A DNA stretch of 64,000 bases from Gracilaria vermiculophylla (Eukaryota > Rhodophyta > Florideophyceae > Gracilariales > Gracilariaceae): the NCBI GenBank assembly GCA_019155205.2, contig JAHNZQ020000004.1:5091852-5155851 (forward strand). Reading direction: 5' to 3'. This document shows positions 21,350 to 31,919 of the stretch, one piece after another. Both the position numbers and the translations under genes were made by a program. Numbering within the stretch: the first letter of the stretch is position 1; each line of letters begins with the position of its first letter. The notes under the pieces are model-generated. The model was not told where the DNA came from, did not search any database, and worked only from the letters and a program-made list of their open reading frames with translations.

Positions 21350-21751
21350 GAATGTCAGATTTCGATTGTTGATCCTGCAAACATCAACATTTTGAACTAT
21401 TCCTCTGACCGTTGTGGACTTCTACAAAGATCCATAGTAGCGTTTACATTCCGTGTCACTGGTAACCAGGCGAGCGCCGCTGTTGACAGTTGCTCTAGCA
21501 GTTCTGCGAGGATCTGTGGACGATGCCATAGTTTACGAATGTTGTTGACGGCTCTGATTGATGTAACAGTCACAATTCACCCTTTGTTGTTGTGGACACA
21601 GTTCAGCCCTGCCGGCGTCGACAACATGATAAGGATATCAGAACAAAAAAAAAGGGAAAAGTTTTAATGTTTTCACCTAATTACAAAGTAATTAAAATTG
21701 ACCTAATATGAGGTCATTTGACCTCAAATGAGGTCGCTGGTCAGATAGACA

Positions 21752-21829
21752 CTAGGGAGCGCTACATTAAGCACCCAGAAACACTTGTCTTGGGCGTCGC
21801 TGTTCCTGGGGCATCCGTTCGTCGTCACA
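21752..21829 (+). repeat. copia 5' LTR, second piece
   Basis: Matches the second half of the 3' LTR (27265-27343) including CTGTTCCTGGGGCATC and the end TCGTCGTCACA. The 3' LTR has about 75 bp more in the middle, lying between two copies of GGTGACGC(G)CACA, so the LTRs differ by a repeat-bounded deletion or duplication. Confidence 0.85.
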
Positions 21830-21844
21830 GGTTATGGGCCCAGA
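21830..21844 (+). promoter_or_regulatory. copia primer-binding site, half-tRNA type
   Basis: GGTTATGGGCCCAGA directly follows the LTR. It is complementary, with one mismatch, to the anticodon-stem region of initiator tRNA-Met (GGGCTCATAACC), the half-tRNA priming known for Drosophila copia. Confidence 0.6.
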
Positions 21845-22106
21845 GACGTCTGCTATCTCTTCAAGACTCTCAATATTCTTAAAACGACAGGACAGATCAG
21901 AAGACGACTACTATATACAAATCCTTCTTCAAAACTGTTACACTCTTCAACAAGGACAATCCTCTTTCAGCCTTTTAGTTGCTGAACCATCTTCTACACA
22001 ACGTCGCTCAAACATGAACTCTTTTTGTCAACCACAACTGTCTTACCAAAATTTTGCCTTTTAAAAAGACGCTTTCTTTATAAATGTTTCATTATTAAAC
22101 GCAGAT

Positions 22107-22660
22107 TGTAGTACAGTGGCTCCTACGGAAATATGGTGGTTTGGCCTTCAGGTATAATATTCCTAAGGAGGATTCCTAGTTTATTGGCTGGGCCACGTAG
22201 TGCATAATCTCGCCCGCGTGCGCTACAGTATCCTTGAGGTACGGGAGAATTTATTATTTATTTTAGATATTTTATGCAGGTAATTAGCACAGTAGTGCGA
22301 CCTGCCGAGGCGGGCTCCCGGCTTGATATTTAATCTGCCGGTTGAGCTCCACCACTGGGGAAGTAAATACAAGCACCCTTGAGTCTTCTTCTACATTTTC
22401 CGGTTGGAGTCTCTTGTCTATTCACGCAGGTTTCTAAGCCGCCGATCGCCAGGTCGCATCATAGCAGCGCCTGTAGGAGCATTGTCCGCCCAGTGAACCT
22501 CCCCCTCCACTTGGTGTTTGCGGATCCCTTTCAGAATTCCCCCGGCTCGCGACAGCGGATACCGGAGACCACCTTCAGGAATACGCGCCTTTGGAGTCAA
22601 CAAGAACTCCTAACGGACGTTGTGCTTTACTACCTCGACAGGAGGGCTGATAGTACCACA
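22107..22660 (+). repeat. family A solo LTR, TSD cagat
   Basis: Starts TGTAGTACAG, ends GTACCACA, and is flanked by cagat on both sides (22102-22106, 22661-22665). No internal element sequence, so it is the product of LTR-LTR recombination inside the copia leader/gag region. Confidence 0.95.
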
Positions 22661-22756
22661 CAGATGTGCTATTTAAAAATGATCGATCTGCACCTCAAGA
22701 TCCAGCTCTATTGTATTTTCATACGAGAAAATCCAACAAAGTGAAGGTTCTCATCA

Positions 22757-25700
22757 TGCAAAGCATTCATGAACACATCATTGAACAATTCTCGACAAAC
22801 ATTTTAGCTCAACGTCCCTACAGCATAACACAAATTCCTTCGGCACACGTTCGAGAAACGAACATGGAAGATCACGATGCTTTCGATGCAGAAGCACGAG
22901 CTCTCTCATTTACTACAGGCATGGAAATCAAGGACTACATATCTCAACATCTCAAGATCCGCACCAAAACGCTAGATGCTGAATTCCCCGATATATCTGA
23001 CTAGAAAACTCCCGTCAAGTACCTTGTCTATGGTTTAAAGTTCAACGCTGACCGCTATCAATTGGCCATCGTCATGGTAGGATCCTCTACGCCGACTAGT
23101 AGAGCATTTACGACCCGCCTCCAACAAGCCACATTACTGCAGAAAGCTATCATCCCAACCTCATTCACTTCGCCCTACACATCCTTCACCCCAATACCCA
23201 CCGCGCGCGAGGCCTCTCGTCCTCGTCCTCGTCGCGATCGCGACAAACCCTTCTCAAATCATCCCAATCCCCAGGGATACACTGGAAAATGGTGTCGAGC
23301 ACATGGATGGGTCACCCATAGCGATGATGAGTGCACACTACAGAACAAGGCAAAAATGGAAGCTCAGGCTTTTGTAGCTGAACCGTAGTCGTCCTTGCAG
23401 AACCTTCTCAAGGAGCTTCTGCAACGCATGTCTGCCTTAGAACACAATGTGGATGCTGACCATGCTGTACCCCCCGACGGTAAGTTCATTCTCGATTCTG
23501 AAGCTTATTTTACACACGTCTCCACTCCACACCCCACCATGAACTCCCCTTCAGGACCATCTGACACCCTGTCCGCCAATGGCCACACTTCTCACATCTC
23601 GAAACAGGGGTCAATTACAATTCCATTGACGCATATACCACTCGTCATCTCCAATGCGGTCCATTCTCCAAACATACGACAGAATCTCCTTTCCGCCACC
23701 TCGCTTGCACATAAGTATGGACTCGTCGTCTTCACCCCCTCCAAAGCTGCAGTCATTCGTCCACGCCTTCCGCCCCTTAAGTCTGAAATCATTGCCTGTG
23801 CTTCCTTGATTAACAACCAATATGCTCTTGATACTCCCTCCCATGCGTTTGGAACTCGAACGATCCCCCAACGCACAAGCCCCTCACTCACGGCCATCAA
23901 CCCACAAAACCCTGTACCCCCGCCAACCCCACCATCGTCCCCCCCGCTATAATCCCGCATCTCCAATCTCATCACACTTCCCACCACATCCCTAGAATCG
24001 CAACAATCTTGGCTCACTCGCCAATAACCTCCGTCACTTCCCCCTCCTACCTCGAAAATCATGCATGACTTCATGTTGTGGCACCTCAAGCTAGGCCACA
24101 TCCACCCCCGCACCCTTCAGGTAATGGCCAAACACAATCTTCTTCCAAATCTCCTTCGCAGTCTCCAACACACTCCGCTGCAGCTATACTGTCGCGGATG
24201 CCGCGAAGGCAAATCGAAACCCCAACCTCATCGCCGCAAAACGCACCATATCTATCCTGGAGTATACATCTCCATCGATACCTGTGGCCCACTTCAACCT
24301 TTCTCCAGACAAGAGAGCCGCCACATACTTGTTGCCATCGACATGGTATCCCTTTTCCTTCATATAAATTCCTCAAAACCTGCTCCGAAGCTCTGATCTA
24401 CCTTGTCGACATTCTCACGCTCATGTACGCCACTCACAATCGACACCCATTACTTCAAGTTAGTAACAACGCCAAAGAACTAACATCCCAATCCTTTGAA
24501 AAGGCTCTTACCATGCATTGCATTCGTTTCCATCCCACAGTACCACACTCCCCACAAGAAAATTCGATAGCCGAACGGGTCAACGGCTCATTTCTCAACA
24601 CTACCCGTGCCTCTCTGGTTCACTGTCGCCTTCCCAATTCGTACTGGGAAGATGCCGCCACCGATGCTGCCTTCAAACAAATTCGCACATTCTACTCGTC
24701 TGTCAAAAACATCCCATATACGCTCGGGTATGGTCGGTTTCCCCGCCTCCATCGCCTCTTTACTTTTGGACAACTTGGCACAGTTCCACGGCTACAGCCC
24801 CACAAAAAAAAAATTCACAGACGTGCTGATCCGGTTCGATACCTTCACCCTACGAGTTCTACACACATTAAGGTATAAAACATCCTCCTCAACCGCGAGC
24901 AAATCTGCCGCACCATTGGTTTCCAAATCTATACCCCCAACTTTGACTAATGTACCGTCTTTGCTCGGGCCTTTCCCGGAATTCCGTCCATCACCACACC
25001 CAGTACGCCAACCCCTACATCGCGGCATTAAGCGGCGAAATATCCAGACTCATACAAGTGGGCAGCTGCTCACAACCAGGGACTGGACCAACGAGATGAG
25101 ATGGGTGCCATACATTGGACCCCCGATGTCCCTTGCAACAGCCACCTCATTTCGAGCATAATGCAGTACCGCTATGAGACCTCTCCTGACAACACCATCA
25201 CAGCCCGCAAAGCTCGCTGTGCAGTGCACGGAGACCTAATGATTCCACATCAACACTTCAACCCTGCTTGCACAGCATCTTACAACGTCGACAAAACCAT
25301 AACTCGCATCATGCTCTCACTTGCGGCAGAATATCCACTCCGTCTCGAACACTTTGACATCAAAGGAGCGTATCTCCATGAAAAGTACGATCCTAATCCT
25401 ACTGTGTACATTCGACAGCCACCGCGCTTTGACCGCAGCTTCAAACACCCACATGCAGTTGGAAAACTAATTGGCAATCTCTATGGCAGGCCATCTGCTT
25501 CATTCCTTTACACCAAAGGTCTCCGTGCTCACCTCACCACCCATGGATACCAAGCCCTTAAATCCGATCCAAGTGTTTTTATCAAACCAACACGTCACGC
25601 CCTGACTTTCGTTGGAATCACCACTGACGGCTTTCTCGCAGCAGAATCCGACGGCCGCTCACTCAACAAACTGCACTTTGCTCTGCAGGCGAAATACACC

Positions 25701-27203
25701 GTGAAACGGCTTGGTAAGCCCACAAAGTACATATGTTGGAACTTTGAATACACTGCTTTACGTTTTCGCGTACACCAGAACCACCTCATCCATGAAATAG
25801 CTGAGATAGTTCGGCTCCGGCACGGCAATCCGGTCGGCACACCATATACAGACGGTCTGAATCCCCAAATACCGCTTTCATCCGAGCCCATCTCCAACGC
25901 AGTCCACAAACTTTATCGTAAAACCCTTGGAACTATCCGCTACATCGCCAATTCAACCTGCCCCGACATTGCCTGTCTGACCAGCGCCCTTGTTCGTTCT
26001 TAACGGAATCCAACACATCATGATTGGCTAATGCCTAAGCGACTCGTCCGCTACCTCTACTGCACTGGCGATGCCGGCTTGCACTTTTGTTTTGGTCACA
26101 CGCACTCGCTAGAATTGTAGTACAGTGGCTCCTAGGGAAATATGGAGGTGTGGCCTTATGGTATAATATTCCTAAGGAGGGCTCGTATTTTATTAGCTGG
26201 GCCACGTGGTGCATAATTCCGCCCACGTGCGCTAGAGTATCCTTAAGGGAGGGTAGAAGTATTATTTATTTTAGTTAATTTATGCAGGTAATTAGTACAG
26301 TAGTGAGACCTGCCGAGGTGGGCTCCCGGCTTGGAATTTAACCTGCCGATTGAGCTCCACTTATGGGGAAGTAAAGGAAAGCACCCTTGAGTCTTTATCT
26401 ACTTTTCCGGTTGGAGTCTCTTGTCGATCAACTCAGGTTTCTAAGCCGCCGATCGCCAGGTCGCATCATAGCAGCGCCTGTAGGAGCATTGTCCGCCCAG
26501 TGAACCTCCCCCTCCGCTTGGTGTTTGTGGATCCCCTTTAAGAATTCCTCCGGCTCGCGACAGCGGATACCGGAGACCACCTTCAGGAACACGCACCTTT
26601 GGAGTCAACAAAAACTCCTAACGGACGTTGTGCTTTACTACCTCGACAGGAGGGCTGACGGTACCACAGGAATGCTATGTTGACGCGGATTATGCCAACA
26701 ACACCACAAACTGCCGCTCTGTCACCGGCATTCTGGTCCTCTTAAACGGCACACCAATCTCATGGCGTAATTCCCTACAAGGGACGGTCAGTCTGTCATC
26801 GTGTAAGGCGGAATATATCGCCTCGTCTCAAGCTGTACAAGAAGTTATATGGACACGCAACGTTTTAACCGAACTCCATCAACGATGTGACGCAGCTACT
26901 CCGCTCAAGATCGACAATCAAGCTGCTGTATTGATTCCAAACCCCACAGCGCCCACAAAGCGACGGAAGTACATTGATATTTGCTACCACTTCATCCTGG
27001 ATGCAGTGCGGCGCCAAGATGCTTGCGTTCATCACAAACTGTCAAGCGCGATGCTTGCTGACCCGTTAACGAATCCACTGAAACCTCAGCGCTTTCAAGA
27101 TCTCATAGCTTATGTTCGCGCCCACCCTCCATCCCATGCGGTGGGGGGGCCTGTGGTGACGCGCACAGACGGTACGCGTCCATTTTCACCGCGTGCTGTT
27201 ACG
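22757..27203 (+). pseudogene. copia gag-pol, degenerate
   Basis: Reading along the plus strand: a gag part with a Cys/His box (WCRAHGWVTHSDDECTLQ, near 23290); a protease-like ILDSEAYFTHVS (23490), where the family has DSGA, so the Gly is lost; the pre-integrase LWHLKLGHIHPRTL...CRGCREGK (24076-24210); integrase with YISIDTCGPL, VSNNAKE (family SDNAKE, the Asp lost) and AERVNG; reverse transcriptase with EHFDIKGAYLHE but ITTDG where YVDD is expected; and RNase H/C-terminal CYVDADYANN and KRRKYIDICYHFI. At least eight stops or frame changes. A family A solo LTR splits reverse transcriptase from RNase H. Not functional. Confidence 0.9.
26116..26668 (+). repeat. family A solo LTR in copia pol
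   Basis: Same 553-bp LTR, flanked by agaat and ggaat (one mismatch) at 26111-26115 and 26669-26673. It lies between the copia reverse transcriptase and RNase H parts. Confidence 0.92.
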
Positions 27204-27343
27204 CAGCCAGTGGCTGACAACCACCCTTATGGTGACGCACAAACACTTCCACCACTGCCACATATCTAGAGAGCACTCTATAAAGCACCCAGGAACATTT
27301 GTCACTGGCGTTGCTGTTCCTGGGGCATCATTTCGTCGTCATA
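27152..27343 (+). repeat. copia 3' LTR (192 bp)
   Basis: Preceded by the polypurine tract GGTGGGGGGGCC. Starts TGTGGTGACG, has a TATA-like CTCTATAAAGCACCC, and ends before ctgaa, the duplication that also precedes 16037. Confidence 0.9.
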
Positions 27344-27428
27344 CTGAAGTTTTTGGTGTGACAACAATAATAGGAATTGAAAAGCTCTTCCAAGTTGCAT
27401 AGAATTTGCAAAATAAAAGTTTTACATA

Positions 27429-29261
27429 TAGTGCGTTTCAAAAGCATACTACCCCTAGAAAGTGCGCCAAAACTGTACTGTAGGCTAGATTTTGCCCATA
27501 GTTTATATAGATTCGTTTCAAAAAGATTTGTACACCATCTTTTTTCTAAAAAAAATGGTTCGAGGTCCTCCAATATGCAAGCAAGAACAGCTTTGAATCA
27601 TTACATTAAACGCACAGAAATACTCCAACAGTGTTATCGCTCAAAAATAAAAGCGTTCTAGGGTCACAGTCGCTACTTTTCCCTCAAACATCCGACTCTT
27701 TTTGGATTAAAACGATCTCCAAGACGATCTGAAAAGCTCCATCCAGCACAAAAACAGAAATTAAAATAAATATATGCTAAGAAAAAATATTGTGCCATAT
27801 AATTGGAGTAAATCTCAATCTCAAAGATTCCAAATCAACTACATAGAGACAGATAAACGACATAAGTTTGTTTAAGTATAAAAAATGAAAAAAATGTTTG
27901 TTCTCCAAAGCCATCACTAGCGAAAGGGAGCTAACTGGCGTGCTGAAAAGCCTACTAAAAACAAAAATGGGAATATGTTATTATTACTCATGAAAAAAAA
28001 TTCAATTCGTAAGGACTATCTTGCTACAAAATACATTGGCAGGACTTTGGTAACGAACATTATGAATTTTATACCAGTCATTCAGCTGGAGACTCTGTAA
28101 TGGTCTGGGCAGGCATTTCTAAAACAGGTCTCATTAAAATTGCATTTATTGAAATAACCATGAGTTCGGAAGAATATCAAAATTTTCTATACAACTATTT
28201 ACTACCTTTTGGTTTATGTTTCCATGTAGAAAAACTCATTTTTAAACAAGATGTGTGCCTGTACGCACTGCATCATTAATTCAAAATGGCTACAGGAGTC
28301 AGAGGTATCTGTTTAGGAGTGCTCCGCGCGCTAAGTAGATTTGAACCCAACTAAAAACGCCTGGGGACTGCTAGGAAGGATAATTTGTGCGCATGGAAGG
28401 TGTATTACAGTAGATCTTAAGGTGATATTGTGGTGTGGCTTTACGACGGGATATTCCAAAGAAAGGTATGTATTTTTCATTCCCTGAGCCGCATGGTGCA
28501 TTATTCGGCCCACGAGCGCTACAGTACCTTTCAGCAACGATATAATTTAGATGAGTTTTAGTTACTTGCTGCATTCAGTTACTACAATACTGAAACCTGC
28601 CGAGGTAGGCTTCCGGAGTGGTGCTTAATCCGCCGGTCGAGGTCCACCTCTGGGAAAATAAACAAAGCACCATTGAGTCTTCATCTATTTTTCCTGTTGG
28701 AGACTCTCGTCGAACATTCTTAGGTTCTTAAGCGGCCGATCTCCAATTTGCCTCGTAGAAGCGCCTGTAGGAGCATATTTCGCTCGGTGAACCCCCTTCT
28801 CCGCTTGATGTTTGCGGATCCCTTTTCAGGATTCCCCCGACTCATATCAGCGATGACCGGAGACCGCGGTAAGGAACTCGCGTCGTTGGTGTAACTAAAA
28901 ACTGCTCACAAATGTTTTGCACTACCACCTCGAAAGTAGAACTGACGGTATGACAGAAGGCAATTACAGACAGTTTTTGAACTCAAAAATTGTATTAAAA
29001 TCTGCCGAAAATCTATAACAGTTTCAAGCATGTAAAAGTACATCAATTCGATTCCAAAACGTTGCATTAGCATTATTCAGCAAGAAGGATGTGAAATAGA
29101 ATAATAAGTTGCGCGGAGTAAAGATTTTTTCAATGATCAAATGTTTTTGAAACGGATTTTTGACTACATGCTTTTTTTAAATTTATTCGTAGTCGTACAG
29201 TATACATTTGGTCCTTTGTTCTGAGATTTTACAGGATATGTTATGTTTTCGTAATAGTCTG
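27429..29261 (+). mobile_element. Tc1-like element, decayed, with a solo LTR inside
   Basis: Left end GTGCGTTTCAAAAGCATA after TA, right end near GTAATAGTCTG before TA. Inside are decayed matches to the transposase of the copies at 30434 and 40230 (SVMVWAGI-like near 28095, LLPFGLCFH near 28205). At 28401 a family A solo LTR interrupts the conserved ATGGAAGGCAATT segment. Many stops. Confidence 0.8.
28401..28955 (+). repeat. family A solo LTR, second subfamily, TSD gaagg
   Basis: Starts TGTATTACAGTAGATCTTAAGG and ends GGTATGACA, flanked by gaagg (28396-28400 and 28956-28960). It shares its first 50 bp with the LTR at 42708 rather than with the other six. Confidence 0.92.
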
Positions 29262-29831
29262 TATCAGGTTTCGCAGTATACATGTAATGTTTATCTTGTG
29301 ACGATAATTACACAACATTAGATCTGGCCGCATATACAGGACTATGGACACAAACAGGCTACTAACACTCTTAGTTTTCATCAATCAATTGTTTTACATT
29401 GCCAGTTTAGACAAACTTCAAAATGCCTCCAAACTGGAAGTCTTACATGTTTACTGGCGCGTTCTGGCACTCTAGCTTCCGCCTAAAATTGATGGCTACC
29501 TCCAATCGGCGCGTCACGCGCCTCCCGGCCATTTCGTACTAATCCATCAATCTCTTATTCTGCGCTCTTTCTGCTCTGTGACCACCTTGTACCGAGCCCA
29601 ATCTGGTCTCACGCAAACCTTATCCCCTTCACTGCTTCACCGTTGGCACTTGCACACCTTTGTGAATTTTTGTTTATGTGTTAGAAAATTTGGGTGTGTT
29701 CTTAAAAGCACGCCAAAGACGATCCATGTCGTCACACGCGCCTTCTCAAATCACACAAAGAACTTGCAAGCCCTAAATGCTGCAAAAAAAAATTCTGTGA
29801 TTGCTTGGTGCGCTTTGTTGGCCGTGACAAC
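29262..29831. other. intervening DNA, no gene seen
   Basis: A frame at 29578-29880 looks random and runs into the next LTR. Confidence 0.5.
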
Positions 29832-30384
29832 TGTAGTACAGTGGGCCCTTAGGAAATATGGTAATGTGTGTTCGTGGCGTGATATTCCTAAGGAGGCTTC
29901 GTACTTTATTAACTGAGCCACGTGGTGCATAATTCGGCAGGAGTGCATTTTAGTATCCTGAAGAGACGGTAAAATTTATATTTATTTTAGTTAATTTTTG
30001 CCGGTAATTACTACAGTAGGAAGACCTGCCGAGACGGGCTCCCGGCTTCACATTTAATCTGCCGGTCGAGCTCCACCTTTGGAGAAGTAAAAAAAGCACC
30101 CTTGAGGGTTTATCTATTTTTGCCGTTGGAGACTCTCGTCGATCATGCTAAGGTTTCAAAGCGGCCAGTCTCCAGGTCGTCTCGTCGCAGCGCCTGTAGG
30201 AGCATTTTCTGCCCAGTGAATTTCCCCCTCCACATGGTCTTTGCGCATCCTTTTTTAGAATTTTCCCGGCTCGTGACATCGAATACCGGAGACCACTCAT
30301 AGAATCACGCGCCTTTAGACTCAAAAAAAACTCCTAATAGACGAAGTGCTCTACTACCTTGAAATGAGAACTGATGGTACTACA
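29832..30384 (+). repeat. family A LTR, no matching duplication
   Basis: Full-length LTR from TGTAGTACAGTGG to GGTACTACA. The flanks (acaac and gcggg) do not match and no primer-binding site follows, so it is a solo LTR that has lost its duplication or one formed between two elements. Confidence 0.88.
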
Positions 30385-30433
30385 GCGGGGTCAACGACGA
30401 CGCGGAAAACAATTCAGACACAGGGTTGCAATA

Positions 30434-31711
30434 CAGACTGTTTCAAAAACATACGACATGCTGTGAAATCTGAAGAAAACGAACAAATGTATACTGTACG
30501 CCTACAAAACTAGGTTTTAGAAAAAAATAAAGTCAAAAAAACGTTTCTAAAACATATGATTATCAATAAAAAATCTTTACTGTGCGCAATCATTAGCTTA
30601 TTTTGCATCCTTTTTGCTGTATAACGCTAATGCAGCGTTTTGGCATCGAATTGATGTACTCTTTCACAGTTGAAACTGTTATAGATTTCCAGCAGTTCTT
30701 AATACAGTTTTCGAGTTCAAAAACTGTCTGAAATTGCCTTCCATGCGCATAAACCATCCTCTCCAGCAGTCCCCACACGTTTTCGATTGGGTTCAAATCT
30801 GGTGAGCGCGCTGGCCATTCTAAAACAGATATGTCAGACTCCTGTAGCCAATTTTTGATTAAAGATGCAGTGTGTACGGGCGCATTATCCTGTTAAAAAA
30901 TTAAATTTTCTTCATGGAAACATAAACCAAAAGGTAGCAAATAGTTGTATAGAACTTCTTGATATTTTTCTGCATTTGTGTTCGTTTCAATAAAGGCAGT
31001 TTCCGTTAGACAATTTTTATAAATGCCCGCCCAAACCATTACAGAGCCTCCACCTGAATGCCTGGTATACAACTCATGACGTTCCTTACGAAGATCATGC
31101 CAATAAAATTTGTGGCAATCTGGTCCACTTACATTGAACTTTTTTTCATCAGTAAAAATAACTTTTTCCCATTCCTTTTTCCAGTAAGCTTCTCCAGCAC
31201 ACCAGTCAATCCTCTTTTGCTTGTGGTGGTCTTGGAAAAAGAAAGTTTTCTTCATTTTTTTATATTGAAATAAATTTGTGCTGTTTATCTGCCTCCATAT
31301 AGTTGATTTAGAAACGTTGAGATTGGCATTTATTCCTATTGTTTTGCACGATACTTTTCCTTTGCATAACTCTCTTTACAGCCCTCTTTTATTTGCTGGG
31401 CTGAGCTTCTCAGGGCGTCCAGGAGATCGTTTTAGTCCATAAAGTGTCGGATTTTGGAGAAAAGCAGCTATTGTAACCCTAGAACGCTTTAATGTTTTAG
31501 CAATAGCACTTTTGGAATGTTCCTCGGCGTTACATTTTACGATTTGAAGCTGTACTTGCTTGGAAAGTGGCGGACCTCGAGCCATTTTTATTAGAAAGAA
31601 GGCGGTGTACATATCTTTTTGAAACGCTTCTATATAGACTATGTGCAAAATCTAGCCTACAGTACAGTTTTGGCGCACTTTTGAGGGGTAATATGTTTTT
31701 GAAACGCACTG
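30434..31711 (-). mobile_element. Tc1-like element, nearly intact (1278 bp)
   Basis: Bounded by TA on both sides (30432-30433, 31712-31713). Ends CAGACTGTTTCAAAAACATA and, on the other side, the inverse of CAGTGCGTTTCAAAAACATA; 17 of 20 bases agree. It encodes the least damaged transposase of its family in the window. Confidence 0.92.
30593..31585 (-). pseudogene. Tc1-like DD34E transposase (two in-frame stops)
   Basis: From ATG 31585 one frame runs to 30593, about 330 residues, broken only by a TAA after ANKRGL (31376) and a TAA where the family has CAA in LIFQQDNAPVH (30893). Order: helix-turn-helix with IAKTLKRSRVTI, a GRPEKL AT-hook-like GRPR motif, FTDEKKFN (first Asp), QDNAPVH (second Asp), and DLNPIENVWG (Glu). 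All three catalytic acids are present. It moves DNA by cut and paste at TA. Two point changes would account for both breaks, so this insertion is fairly young. Confidence 0.9.
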
Positions 31712-31919
31712 TATATACTGCTCGACAAAAAGGTGACAAAGAGAGTGAATAGGATTGTAGACAAAAACATGCGACGCAAAGTAAGCCATAGGAGAATTTG
31801 TTCGGCGAGCAGCTGCAATGCGGCAAAAGTACAGCGAAAACAAATCCAATAAATTACGCAATTATTTTGTATGTGTGAAAGACATTTGCCGATCGCTTGT
31901 GACTTTTTGCGTATGAGTA

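Larger units (their letters stand above)
16079..21751. mobile_element. DNA transposon with two convergent genes, palindromic ends, CTAG target duplication
   Basis: The ends are inverted: TGTCTATC at 16079 and GATAGACA ending at 21751, each flanked by CTAG (16075-16078 and 21752-21755), a 4-bp target duplication inside the copia LTR. Just inside each end are two copies of a perfect or near-perfect palindrome, GACCTCATATGAGGTC type (16100-16115, 16121-16139; 21700-21715, 21720-21735). Inside are a plus-strand DUF7869-like gene and a minus-strand piggyBac-like gene that face each other. A third copy of the end sequence lies between them (18934-18952, inverse of 16092-16110), so it may be one two-gene element or one element inside the end of a relative. 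Confidence 0.7.
16037..27343 (+). mobile_element. Ty1/copia retrotransposon with nested insertions (11.3 kb)
   Basis: The 5' LTR starts TGTGGTGACGCGCACA at 16037 and, after a large insertion, resumes at 21752-21829; the 3' LTR is 27152-27343. The same 5 bp, ctgaa, flank both ends (16032-16036 and 27344-27348), which fixes the limits. Between LTRs lie gag, protease, integrase, reverse transcriptase and RNase H in the copia order. Later insertions are a DNA transposon in the 5' LTR (16079-21751) and two family A solo LTRs (22107-22660 and 26116-26668). Removing these leaves a core of about 4.5 kb, normal for copia. Confidence 0.9.

Noticed and set aside
23592..24113. Minus-strand frame of 173 codons
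   Set aside because: It is the reverse of the copia protease region; Gly-rich because the plus strand is Pro-rich.
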